A DNA stretch of 60,507 nucleotides from Opitutaceae bacterium (GTDB taxonomy: Bacteria > Verrucomicrobiota > Verrucomicrobiia > Opitutales > Opitutaceae): positions 1 to 60,507 of the forward strand of contig JAUSID010000093.1 of assembly GCA_030648295.1 (NCBI GenBank). The letters run 5' to 3'. Below, piece by piece: positions 7,759-15,593 of the stretch. The position numbers and the translations under genes were made by a program. Position 1 is the stretch's first letter, and every line of letters begins with the position of its first letter. A model generated the notes under the pieces. The model was not told the origin of the DNA. It ran no database searches and worked only from the letters and a program-made list of their open reading frames with translations.

Positions 7759-7880
7759 AACCGCGAATGGTCACGAATGACCAACCGCGAATGAACGCCA
7801 AGATTCGTCTAACCGCGAATGGACGCGAATGAACGCGAAGATATTTAAACCGCGAATGAACGCGAATGGACGCGAATTGG
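7758..7880. repeat. CCGCGAATG(G/A)ACGCGAATG tandem repeat, family C
   Basis: The block repeats AACCGCGAATGGACGCGAAT-type units several times with small changes. Related single units occur at 21551-21588 (inverted), 43489-43540 and 43697-43730. The repeat follows the sulfatase stop codon directly. It is not coding in any convincing frame. Confidence 0.75.
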
Positions 7881-7886
7881 CGGAGC

Positions 7887-8043
7887 TCGTAGCAGCCGAG
7901 GTAACGAGGCTGGATTTTCGGTTCGTGACGCCTGGCCGCGGATTGAGCACATGTTCTGCCTGCGGCCGCGGCGGTGGCAGCCGCGGCTCCATTTACCGGC
8001 AGGTGAGCCGAGCTATCCAGCCTCGTTACCTCGGCTGCTACGA
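7887..8043. repeat. 157-nt hairpin element with perfect 29-nt inverted ends (family B)
   Basis: Positions 7887-7915 are exactly complementary to 8015-8043; the shared core is GTAGCAGCCGAGG followed by TAACGAGGCTGGA. A 99-nt interior contains further partly self-complementary GCCGCGG units. The end unit recurs singly at 17944-17965, 18036-18057 and 19615-19639. The size and structure resemble a small non-autonomous palindromic element. The remaining 135 nt before the next gene hold nothing else I recognise. Confidence 0.75.
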
Positions 8044-8178
8044 ATTCGCGCCACTTCGGGTGGATCCGGTGTGAGCCTCAGAATCACGTCATTCGTTTTA
8101 GGGTAAGCGCATATTTCGTGCATCGCCGGTTGCCGGCGGCGGCAGAACTGTTCACGCTCGCCGTTCATTTCACCTCCC

Positions 8179-9603
8179 ATGCATCTCCGCGTCCTATCCG
8201 TTGCCCTGCTTCTCGCCTCAATCCCGGGCGTTCGCGCCGCCGCTCCCGCCCGGCTCAACTTCCTTTGGCTGATCGCGGAGGACAGTGGGCCGTCCGCCTA
8301 CAGTTGTTATAGCGAGCAGCCCGCGGCCTCGACTCCCAACATCGATCGGCTCGCGAAGGAGGGGGTTCGTTACAATCACTTCCATACCACCGCACCGGTC
8401 TGCTCGCCCTCGCGTTCGGCGTTCAACACCGGGATGTACCAGACCACGATCGGCGCTCATCAACACCGCACACCCGACAAGCAGCCGCTGCCCGCCGGCG
8501 TACGCACGCTCGGCGAATGGTTTCAGGACGCGGGGTACTACTCGGCGAACATCCGGCAGTTTCCCGCCGCGATGGGAATCCAAGGCTCGGGCAAGACCGA
8601 CTGGAATTTCATCCCGGCGACGAGGACCTCGTTCCAGGGCGACAGCTGGAGCGAGTTGAAGGCGCACCAGCCGTTTTACGCGCAGGTGAATTTTCAGGAG
8701 ACGCACCGCGCCTTCCGCGGCGATGGGGCGACGGACCCGAAGAGCGTCAAGTTGCCGCCGTATTATCCCGATCACCCCGTGATTCGAAAGGACTATGCCG
8801 ACTACCTGGATTCGGCCAAGCGGCTCGATGGCAAGGTGGGCAAAATCATCGCGCAGCTCGAACGCGAAGGGATGGCGGACAACACCGTCGTGATTTTCAT
8901 GGGCGACAACGGCGAGGCGCACATCCGCGGCAAACAATTCTGCTACGAGGAGGGCATGCGCGTGCCGATGATTGTGCGCTGGCCGAAGGCCGTGCCCGCA
9001 CCCGCGCACTATCGCGCCGGCTCGGCGGATGATCGATTGCTCGAGTCGATCGATGTGCCGGCCACGCTGCTGAGTCTCGCGGGCGTACCCGTCCCCGCGG
9101 CGATGCAGGGCAAGCCGTTTCTCGGTCGCGAGGTTGGTGCACCGAAGCAGTACGCGTTCGGCGCGCGCGACCGCTGCGACGAGACGGCAATGCGGATCCG
9201 TACCGTGCGCGACGCGCGTTACCGCTACATCCGGACGTTCACGCCCGAGGTGCCGTTCTTCGCGCCGAACAACTACAAGAAACAGCAGTATCCGGCCTGG
9301 ACGCTCATTCCCGAGTTGAACAAGGAGGGCAAACTCACCCCGGCGCAGGCTTTTCTCTGCCAGCCGCGGCAGCCGGAAGAGCAGCTCTACGACATGGTGG
9401 CCGACCCGCACGAAATCAAGAATCTCACCGACTCGACGAATCCCGAGCACGTCGCGGCCTTGAAGCGGCTGCGGAAGGAAATCGACGATTGGGTGATCCG
9501 GACGGATGACAAGGGACGCTTTCCGGAAAAGATGTCGCCCGCCGAAGCCGATGCCGCGGTTCGCAAGGGCCAGGAGAAGGGGAAAAAGAAGAAGAAGGAC
9601 TGA
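8179..9603 (+). CDS. Secreted sulfatase (S1 family), CSPSR type
   Basis: This 474-residue sulfatase has a signal peptide (MHLRVLSVALLLASIPGVRA). NFLWLIAEDSGPSAYSCY carries the first metal site, with Glu-Asp instead of Asp-Asp. The formylglycine site is Cys75 in APVCSPSRSAFNTGMY, and MGDNGEAHIRGKQFCYEEG provides the C-terminal metal and Lys residues. The heparan-N-sulfatase/sulfamidase-like subgroup often shows WLIAED, but the substrate remains open. The C-terminus is extremely lysine-rich (KGQEKGKKKKKD). It shares orientation with the sulfatase before and the oxidoreductase after, separated by repeat-bearing gaps of 420 and 216 nt. Confidence 0.9.
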   Translation: MHLRVLSVALLLASIPGVRAAAPARLNFLWLIAEDSGPSAYSCYSEQPAASTPNIDRLAKEGVRYNHFHTTAPVCSPSRSAFNTGMYQTTIGAHQHRTPDKQPLPAGVRTLGEWFQDAGYYSANIRQFPAAMGIQGSGKTDWNFIPATRTSFQGDSWSELKAHQPFYAQVNFQETHRAFRGDGATDPKSVKLPPYYPDHPVIRKDYADYLDSAKRLDGKVGKIIAQLEREGMADNTVVIFMGDNGEAHIRGKQFCYEEGMRVPMIVRWPKAVPAPAHYRAGSADDRLLESIDVPATLLSLAGVPVPAAMQGKPFLGREVGAPKQYAFGARDRCDETAMRIRTVRDARYRYIRTFTPEVPFFAPNNYKKQQYPAWTLIPELNKEGKLTPAQAFLCQPRQPEEQLYDMVADPHEIKNLTDSTNPEHVAALKRLRKEIDDWVIRTDDKGRFPEKMSPAEADAAVRKGQEKGKKKKKD

Positions 9604-9650
9604 CGGAACCGAAACGTTTCCATTCCCGCCTGCGTCGCATGGGGAGAGTT

Positions 9651-9673
9651 GCGGGCCAGAGGCCCGCGCCCCC
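9651..9673. repeat. Family A-like palindrome
   Basis: GCGGGCC-AGA-GGCCCGC is a perfect 7-bp stem, followed by GCCCCC. It resembles the dispersed family A unit and could help end transcription after the sulfatase, though it has no T-run. Confidence 0.55.
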
Positions 9674-9819
9674 GGATCGGTCCGCCGGGTGGCTTGCATC
9701 GCGTTCGCGTGATCGTCATTAGGTCTCTCGTCGGCCGAAACGCCGGCGGCTCCTGAACATTTTTGCCGGACCGCGCCGCGAGGTGTTTCCGAACCGGCTG
9801 AACTTCGATTCCTCCCCTT

Positions 9820-11055
9820 ATGAACAACACCCCGAGCACTGCTCCCGCCGCGCTTTCGCGGCGGAATTTTCTCGCCCAGGCCGGCATCGGCCTCGCCGCC
9901 GTTTCCACTCTCAGCCGCGCTGTCGCCCAGGGCAGCGCCGCCAATTCGAAAATCCGGCTGGGCCTGGTCGGATGCGGTAGTCGCGGAAAATGGATCCTGG
10001 ACTTGTTCGCCGCGCAGGGCGGCTACGAAATTGTCAGCGTCGCCGACTATTTCGCCGGGCAACTCGCTCCGGCCGCCGCGAAGCACAACCTCGGCCCGAA
10101 ACAGACGTTCACCGGGCTCAAGTGCGCCGAAAAGATGATCGCCCACGGCGGCCTCGATGCGATCGCAATCATCAGTCCGCCCTACTTCCATCCCGAGCAG
10201 GCACGCGCCGCCGTCAACGCCGGACTGAACGTGTATCTGGCAAAACCCGCGGCGGTCGACGCGCCGGGCTGCGCGTCGATCGCGGAAACCGGCGCGTTGG
10301 CGCGGAAAAAGGGGCTCGTGTTCCTGGTCGATTTCCAGACGCGCAACAACGAATTCTACGTCGAGGCGATCAAGCGGCTGCATTCCGGCGCGCTGGGTGA
10401 CATGTGTTATGGCGAGGCGTCGTATCAGGCCAACCGGCTCGCGATCAAGGCACCGCCCGGCCCACCCGAGGCCAGGCTGCACAACTGGGTCTTCGATCAG
10501 GTTCTGTCCGGCGACATCATCGTGGAGCAGAACATCCACGCGCTCGACGTGATGAGCTGGTTGATGAAGGACACGCCGCCGCTGCGCTGCACGGGCACGG
10601 GCGGACGGCGCGTGCGGATCGATGTTGGCGACGCGTGGGATCACTACGCGCTGGTCTACGAGTACGCGAACAACGTCGGCGTCACCTTCAGCTCGCGGCA
10701 GTTCGACGCCCACGGTGAGCCGGGCGGAATCGTGAACCGGATGTTTGGCACCAAGGGCGTGTTCAACAGCAAATACGGTGGCGACGTGATGATCCGCGGC
10801 GGCAAGGAAACGTTCTATCGCGGTGGCTCGACCAAGGCGATTTACAAGGAGGGCGCCGAGTCGAACATCCGCTGGTTCCACGAACTCGTGATGAAGAAGG
10901 ACGCGGCGAACGTCACCCTCGAGCCGAGCGTCACGAGCAATCTCGTCGCCATCATGGGCCGGACGGCCGCGCAGGAACACCGGATGGTCACATGGAAGGA
11001 TCTGGTCGGCTCGAAGAAAAAACTGCACGCGGATCTTTCGGGACTGGAGACGTGA
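9820..11055 (+). CDS. Gfo/Idh/MocA family oxidoreductase, Tat-exported
   Basis: This 411-residue NAD(P)-dependent sugar dehydrogenase family protein starts with a Tat signal (SRRNFLAQAGIGLAAVS, cleavage near AVAQ). The Rossmann fingerprint is LGLVGCGSRGKW, and the catalytic-region KP motif is in YLAKPAAVDAPG. The second half (QNIHALDVMSWLMKDTPP, then GDAWDHYALVYEY) is the C-terminal alpha/beta domain. The family oxidises hydroxyls of sugars or cyclitols. Tat export implies folding with cofactor before transport, and action outside the cytoplasm. The next gene, 129 nt downstream, is a Tat-exported isomerase-like TIM barrel. Such pairs are common in verrucomicrobial and planctomycete sugar loci. 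Confidence 0.88.
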   Translation: MNNTPSTAPAALSRRNFLAQAGIGLAAVSTLSRAVAQGSAANSKIRLGLVGCGSRGKWILDLFAAQGGYEIVSVADYFAGQLAPAAAKHNLGPKQTFTGLKCAEKMIAHGGLDAIAIISPPYFHPEQARAAVNAGLNVYLAKPAAVDAPGCASIAETGALARKKGLVFLVDFQTRNNEFYVEAIKRLHSGALGDMCYGEASYQANRLAIKAPPGPPEARLHNWVFDQVLSGDIIVEQNIHALDVMSWLMKDTPPLRCTGTGGRRVRIDVGDAWDHYALVYEYANNVGVTFSSRQFDAHGEPGGIVNRMFGTKGVFNSKYGGDVMIRGGKETFYRGGSTKAIYKEGAESNIRWFHELVMKKDAANVTLEPSVTSNLVAIMGRTAAQEHRMVTWKDLVGSKKKLHADLSGLET

Positions 11056-11090
11056 GCGCTGCCTCACTACGCGGTTGTTCGAGCTCTTTC

Positions 11091-11107
11091 TCTTTCCTCG
11101 TTCTCTT
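11091..11107 (+). repeat. 17-nt repeat, family D
   Basis: TCTTTCCTCGTTCTCTT here is the exact reverse complement of 57019-57035. A related, imperfect copy lies at 56957-56985. It lies between the oxidoreductase and isomerase genes. Confidence 0.7.
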
Positions 11108-11184
11108 CATCCCTGGTCGCCTACGGCGCCGCCAAAGGCGGGTAAACTTTCTCCCCGCATTCGATGCGGCCACCCCCCATCGCA

Positions 11185-12078
11185 ATGAATCTCTCCCGCC
11201 GAAGTTTTGTTCAACGCACACTCGGGCTCGGCGTCGCGACCGCCCTTGTCCGCCCGTCGTTCGCCGCAAAGCCAGCCGCAGCGAACTCCACCGCGACGGG
11301 CTTTAAGATCTTCGCGTGCGACTGGACGATTCAGAAATCGTGCAATCCCGAGGCGTTCGAACTGGCGGCGCGAATCGGGCTCGATGGCGTGCAGGTGGAT
11401 TTCGGGCGCGTGAAGGAAAGCAGCGCGGTGCTGCCGCTGTTTGACCAGGCGTTGCAGGAAAAAATCCTGGCCGCCTCCCGGCAGCACGGCGTGGCGATCT
11501 CGTCCCTCGCGCTCGGCGTGCTGAACAACATCCCATATAAGAGCGAGGCCGCGACCGAGCAGTGGGTGCTGGACAGTGTCGGCGTGATGAAGCGGATGGG
11601 CACGCGCGTCTGCCTGCTGGCGTTTTTCTCCAAGGGCGACCTCGTGGACGACCCCGCCGGCACCGCGGAAGTCATCCGCCGGTTGAAAAAGCTGGCGCCG
11701 CGCGCCGAGGCCGCGGGAATCGTTTATGGATTAGAGTCGTGGCTCAAGGTCCCCGAGCTCGAACGAATCCTCGATGCGGTGAAGTCGCCGGCGCTGCAGG
11801 TGTACTACGATGTCGGCAACATGCAGAAGGTCGGCGAGGACGTCGGCGCCGCGATCCGCCGGCTTGGCCGCGAACGGATTTGCGAGATTCACCTGAAGGA
11901 CTACGACGATCTCTACGGCAAGGGCTCGATGAATTTCCCGGCGGTGCGCAGCGCGCTCGACGCGATCGGGTACCGCGGCTGGCTGGGAATCGAGGGCACG
12001 AAGCTGCCGCTCGGACCCGAAAAGAGCGTCCGGTACGACCTCGATTACCTCCGGCCGATTTTCCCGAAGACGATCTGA
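11185..12078 (+). CDS. Sugar phosphate isomerase/epimerase-like TIM barrel, Tat-exported
   Basis: This 297-residue AP-endonuclease-2/xylose-isomerase-like barrel protein begins with a Tat signal (MNLSRRSFVQRTLGLGVATA). Barrel features are GLDGVQVDFGRVKE, GIVYGLESWLKV, LQVYYDVGNMQKVGED and CEIHLKDYDD with likely metal ligands Glu, Asp, His and Glu, and the final GWLGIEGTKLP. The ATG at 11185 gives the signal at residue 1; the upstream GTG/ATG region adds only a few residues. The preceding gene, also Tat-exported, probably acts on the same sugar, for instance by oxidation followed by isomerisation or 3-keto-sugar chemistry. That pathway is inference. Confidence 0.85.
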   Translation: MNLSRRSFVQRTLGLGVATALVRPSFAAKPAAANSTATGFKIFACDWTIQKSCNPEAFELAARIGLDGVQVDFGRVKESSAVLPLFDQALQEKILAASRQHGVAISSLALGVLNNIPYKSEAATEQWVLDSVGVMKRMGTRVCLLAFFSKGDLVDDPAGTAEVIRRLKKLAPRAEAAGIVYGLESWLKVPELERILDAVKSPALQVYYDVGNMQKVGEDVGAAIRRLGRERICEIHLKDYDDLYGKGSMNFPAVRSALDAIGYRGWLGIEGTKLPLGPEKSVRYDLDYLRPIFPKTI

Positions 12079-12259
12079 GTTGGAAGACCATGTGCGAAAT
12101 GCAGAGCGATTTTCATGGGGCGTGCATGCGGTTGCCTGATGGATCAATTGAACGCCTCATGACGCGGAGACCATTCAGCAAGAATTTCCGCGATACCAAC
12201 ATTAACGCTGCCATCGTACCCACCTGATGCGGCGAAGCGGCGGCGCACCACCAGTAACG

Positions 12260-12793
12260 TCACGAACTCACCAAGACGAGTAGCGTCCGCTCGGCTAATT
12301 CAAGAGCGACTTCCTTTTGCTTCGCCTTTGTTTCTTTGGGATCATTCTGGATTACCGGCCAACCTACTACGTCCCGATGGCGAGGATGTGCGTTGTCCGA
12401 ACGATTCCATCGAGCCAGCCTGAGACTTACGGAAGGTTCGGCCAGCACGCGGTGCTTGAATTGACCCCAACCAAGTAGGGGCTTGGCCTCGGTAAGGCGA
12501 TCTGCGAATTCTTTTTGCCCCAAGTCTCGGATATTCTCAGTTTCCAGCTCGCGAATCCGAAACACCGACATCTCTTTGTGAGGATGCGGGACGAATGCCT
12601 CGGGCTTCAATTTTTTCGTTACTGCACTGTATTTTCTGGGGTGAACAAAGTAACGTGCTAATAATTCGTCAGCATCGACGGACGATGTGGGGTCGAATGC
12701 CGGCAGAGCGCCTAAAGCTCCTTTGACTTCTAACGATGGTTTACCGCCGAACCAAGCGCCCAACCTGCGCAGCAATGCCAGAAGGAATTTCAT
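12260..12793 (-). CDS. Unknown protein, third gene of the TIGR04255 islet
   Basis: This protein of about 177 residues starts at the ATG at 12793 (MKFLLALLRRLGAW), 53 nt inside the end of the previous gene in another frame. The core runs from LARYFVHPRKYSAV through KLKPEAFVPHPHKEMSVFRI to HPRHRDVVGWP and ends in a Lys/Glu-rich helix (KETKAKQKEVALELAERTL). I recall similar small proteins of unknown function with the pattern KPxAFxP..xxLSVFR and RHADIxGWP, but no activity is known to me. Base composition is low in GC: 12601-12660 has only 25 G+C. A longer start up to 12901 cannot be excluded. Confidence 0.6.
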   Translation of the reverse strand: MKFLLALLRRLGAWFGGKPSLEVKGALGALPAFDPTSSVDADELLARYFVHPRKYSAVTKKLKPEAFVPHPHKEMSVFRIRELETENIRDLGQKEFADRLTEAKPLLGWGQFKHRVLAEPSVSLRLARWNRSDNAHPRHRDVVGWPVIQNDPKETKAKQKEVALELAERTLLVLVSS

Positions 12794-13232
12794 CAATAAA
12801 CATGTCTGTCCCATGGCCGCGCTCAGACCCATTGAGCCAAGCGTAACTGAGGCGCTCATCCGGGCCGAAACTAATGGACAAGCGTCGGCGAGTGCCACCA
12901 TGCCATTCTACGGCAACTTCACCGTCCGGATCCGCACTGATCTCGGGCTTTGACCAATTGCGCGGCATCAATGATAGAAAGCGCCGGGCATTGACATAGG
13001 CTTCGTTCTTAACTGGCAATGCATCCTCACCGTCCCAGCCGTGCTTTGCCGCTATGACGTAGAAACCATCCAAATCAGCCAATGCCGATATGCGAGCGCC
13101 ACTCAGCGTGGCACTCTGCAATTCACTGCGAATGGCGGCTTGAAGTACCTGCTGCACCAAATCGGCTTCTCGGCTGTTGCCAGCGCTATATGTGCAGTAG
13201 ATTCCGTAAGGTGTGTGGCGAGTCAGGGTCAT
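12741..13232 (-). CDS. Unknown protein, second gene of the TIGR04255 islet
   Basis: This 163-residue protein starts at ATG 13232, which overlaps the TGA of the preceding TIGR04255 gene as ATGA; I prefer this to the upstream start at 13289. Visible features are ISALADLDGFYVIAAKHGWD, then GEDALPV and NARRFLSLMPRNWSKPEI, and DPDGEVAVEWHGGTRRRLSI followed by FGPDERLSYAWLNG. The VEWHGG...LSISFG segment, two beta strands with a charged turn, occurs in small uncharacterised proteins near TIGR04255 genes as far as I remember. There is no signal peptide, membrane segment or known catalytic motif. Coupling implies it works with its neighbours in fixed ratio. Confidence 0.65.
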   Translation of the reverse strand: MTLTRHTPYGIYCTYSAGNSREADLVQQVLQAAIRSELQSATLSGARISALADLDGFYVIAAKHGWDGEDALPVKNEAYVNARRFLSLMPRNWSKPEISADPDGEVAVEWHGGTRRRLSISFGPDERLSYAWLNGSERGHGTDMFIDEIPSGIAAQVGRLVRR

Positions 13233-13978
13233 GCGAATAAGGACAGGGACTCCTCGGTCAGGGCACCGAAGAATAGACGGTTTTTCCATGCACGCAATTC
13301 GGCGAACTTGGAAAGCAGCTCATCTGCGTCTAACGGTAGGGGACCAGCATCAAACACGTCAATGTCGAGGATGATAGGCAGCTTGTCTCCGAGGAGTTCA
13401 TCCTCAGTCACGTGAGTGACAATTGCGTCCAATTTCTCGACCGACCGCTTGAGCATAAACCGTGTCATCCAATGCGCGGTAACCGCGCCGTCGCTTTTCG
13501 GGAACGAGGGTGGATAGGTGAAAAATCGCTCAGGGTTAGAAGCAACTGCCGCCGCAGGCAGCAACAGTCGGTTAATATTTCGAACCGCGATACGTGTTAC
13601 TTCCTCGGGCTGGAACTCTGCGATATAAGCGCGGACAATCTCTGAAGCATGTGGAAAAATCTCGTCCCAAGAAGTGTAAGGATGCAGCCGGCTGAACGTG
13701 AACCCGTTTCGCCGAAGTTGAACGATTACCCGTCCGTCACCTGAGAAACAGCGCAATCCAATCGGCCCAGAGTCTTCAATCGTTTGTGACGGCGGCTTGC
13801 CCACCGCCTGCACGACATGGAGAGCAAGAGTGTGCATTTGCTCGATCTTTGCGGCGACCGCGAAACGCCCCGCCAATGTCTTCATTGCGTCAAGGGGCCA
13901 TGGCCGACTTCCCTTGACTTGAATGTCAATGATTCCCTCCACAATGGGAGCCGAACTCAAATGGCGTGGCAAAGACAT
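13229..13978 (-). CDS. TIGR04255 family protein
   Basis: This 249-residue protein opens with RHLSSAPIVEGIIDIQVKG, the signature N-terminus of the sporadically distributed TIGR04255 family. Other family features are GPIGLRCFSGDGRVIVQLRR followed by NGFTFSRLHPYTSWDE, then VTRIAVRNINRLLLP and the late LDIDVFDAG. The length agrees with the family (about 250). Its biochemical function is unknown to me; its patchy distribution suggests an accessory, perhaps defence or stress, role. It leads a three-gene overlapping unit in an AT-richer islet between catabolic blocks. A shortened C-terminus ends WKNRLFFGALTEESLSLFA. Confidence 0.8.
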   Translation of the reverse strand: MSLPRHLSSAPIVEGIIDIQVKGSRPWPLDAMKTLAGRFAVAAKIEQMHTLALHVVQAVGKPPSQTIEDSGPIGLRCFSGDGRVIVQLRRNGFTFSRLHPYTSWDEIFPHASEIVRAYIAEFQPEEVTRIAVRNINRLLLPAAAVASNPERFFTYPPSFPKSDGAVTAHWMTRFMLKRSVEKLDAIVTHVTEDELLGDKLPIILDIDVFDAGPLPLDADELLSKFAELRAWKNRLFFGALTEESLSLFA

Positions 13979-14285
13979 GCGCTATTCCAAGCGTTCGTGA
14001 AACAAGGAACGTCAGCAACCCTCATTCGGCATTTTCCGCAGGTTTGAATCCCCTGGGAACAATGGAAGCCGATGCGCATTGTCGAAAAACTGTGGGATTG
14101 GAAGACAAAGGGCAAGGCAGGCACTCGATGGTTAGCGAGTGAAACTCATCATTTCGATCCACTGGCGTCCATCGCCACAGGGAACGAATTAGATTTATTC
14201 TTGCGGCGGTTGAGCATGAAGTGGCCAAAACGGCTTTAATCCAGGGTTTGCGCACCAGACGCCCTACAAAACGCGCGCACTGCCC
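13979..14285. other. Low-GC flank of the islet
   Basis: These 307 nt upstream of the TIGR04255 gene carry no gene I can support. They share the islet's lower GC content, and should hold its promoter. No flanking direct repeat was found by eye. Confidence 0.35.
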
Positions 14286-15176
14286 TCAAACCGCGTCCGG
14301 CAGCAGCATCCGCAGATTGTGCAGGCAAACGCGGGTGGCTTCCTCCCCACCCTTCGAGAATCCGTATCCAGCCGGAAGATGCAGCGATTCCTCGGCGAGC
14401 TGTTGCACCCGCCAGTGGGTTTCGAGCGAGATCATGCCGCGGTAGCCGCCATTGATGATTTCGCGGAGATGCGTGCGCCAGCACACATCACCCAGCCCCA
14501 CCGGCGTTGCGACGGCGTGGAGCGCGCCGGGCTTCGGCGTGACCCGCCGGGCATCCTTGGCGTGAATGTGGAATATCCGCGGCCGGATTTTCTCGAAATC
14601 CTCCGTCGCCTTCTCCGGCCCTCCCGGGACGTACAGCACGTTGCAGGGATCCCACACGAGGCCGAACTCCGGCTGCGGCAAATGACCGAACAGCGCCGCC
14701 GCCTCCGCCGCGCTGCCGACGACGCAGGAGTGTTCGTTCTCGATGCCAATCCGCACCCGGGCGTCCGCCGCGATGGACCGCAGCTTTTGCAGGTGCTCGG
14801 CGACGCGCGGGACCAGCGGAATGTTTTGTCCGACGGGACGGCGCAAAAAGGTGAAAACGCGCACGAGGTCGGAACCGAGTTCGTTCGCGACCGCCACGCT
14901 GCGCTTGAATTGATCGATGTTGGCCTGAATGGCCGCCGCATCGTCGAGGTCGCACTTGAACACCGGCGACGAGCAGCCGAACACCTTCCAGCCTTCCGCC
15001 TGCGCCGTGCGCTTGACCTCTGCGATATCCGCCGGCGTGAGATCCTTGAACGCGCGGCCGGACATGCTGCGGAGTTCGATCCCCGGCAGCTTGAATTCCT
15101 TCACCATCCGGACCACATCGGGCAAATTCTGCGAAACTTCGTCGGTGATGAACGTGAATGATTCGGGAAACTTCAT
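14286..15176 (-). CDS. Sugar phosphate isomerase/epimerase family protein
   Basis: This 296-residue TIM barrel of the xylose-isomerase-like family is cytoplasmic, with no signal. The ATG at 15176 gives MKFPESFTFITDEVSQNLPD, the usual start of this subgroup; a longer frame to 15245 would add an unlikely leader. Barrel features are LPGIELRSMSGRAFKDLTP, RIGIENEHSC, FGLVWDPCNVLYVPGG and FHIHAKDARRVTP, with the final GMISLETHW. These give Glu/Asp/His metal ligands. It is the last gene of the minus-strand catabolic block and probably isomerises or epimerises the sugar acid handled by the DapA-family lyase and epimerase upstream. Substrate is unassigned. Confidence 0.87.
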   Translation of the reverse strand: MKFPESFTFITDEVSQNLPDVVRMVKEFKLPGIELRSMSGRAFKDLTPADIAEVKRTAQAEGWKVFGCSSPVFKCDLDDAAAIQANIDQFKRSVAVANELGSDLVRVFTFLRRPVGQNIPLVPRVAEHLQKLRSIAADARVRIGIENEHSCVVGSAAEAAALFGHLPQPEFGLVWDPCNVLYVPGGPEKATEDFEKIRPRIFHIHAKDARRVTPKPGALHAVATPVGLGDVCWRTHLREIINGGYRGMISLETHWRVQQLAEESLHLPAGYGFSKGGEEATRVCLHNLRMLLPDAV

Positions 15177-15463
15177 GGGTGGAACGGTGGTTTGGATGTC
15201 AGGCACGAGTTGAAATGCCGATGGAGCAACGAACGATCGCCGCATTCAAGGTGATTCGCGACGGCGGCGGCAACGGAGATCATCTGTAACCGATTCCGCG
15301 TGGCAAAAGTGCTGGTCGCGATAGGTAGCGGAAAGCGTGAGCTTTTCGCCGAACGGCATTCCGAATGGCGAAACCCGCCAGAGGCGGGCAAGCGTTTACC
15401 CGCCTTCGGCGGGCTCACGCGTTCCCGCTACCCGGACCGGCGCCATCATCAGCGCCGTAAAGA

Positions 15464-15590
15464 TCACGGGCGGGACGCCCGTGCCACGTCGGACAACCGG
15501 CTGCTGGTGTGGCACGGCCGTCCCGGCCGTGTGGGGGATTTCGAAACGGAATCCGCCGGCAAAAATCACGGGCGAGGCGCCCATGCCACT
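15464..15590. repeat. Cluster of three GC-rich palindromes (family A variants)
   Basis: 15467-15482 is CGGGC-GGGAC-GCCCG-type, 15512-15530 is CACGGCCG-TCC-CGGCCGTG (perfect 8-bp stem), and 15568-15590 repeats the first with changes. Upstream, 15373-15420 has paired CCCGCC/GGCGGG units next to GCGTGAG. The cluster fills most of the 417-nt gap between the lyase and isomerase genes, so these may be separate transcripts or a processed one. Confidence 0.65.
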
Positions 15591-15593
15591 TGC

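Noticed and set aside
7758-8043. CRISPR array
   Set aside because: Repeat units are irregular, adjoining or inverted, without equal-sized unique spacers, and there are no cas genes.
8218-11067. 949-codon open frame on the minus strand
   Set aside because: It runs opposite a sulfatase and an oxidoreductase with clear motifs, and shows no family of its own.
14036-14062. tRNA-like T-arm (GGTTTGAATCCCC) near the TIGR04255 islet
   Set aside because: No matching acceptor, D or anticodon arms could be folded within 80 nt on either strand, so neither a tRNA nor an attachment site is claimed.
14022-14255. 77-codon minus-strand frame upstream of TIGR04255
   Set aside because: No family, no ribosome-binding site, and it would sit where the islet promoter is expected.
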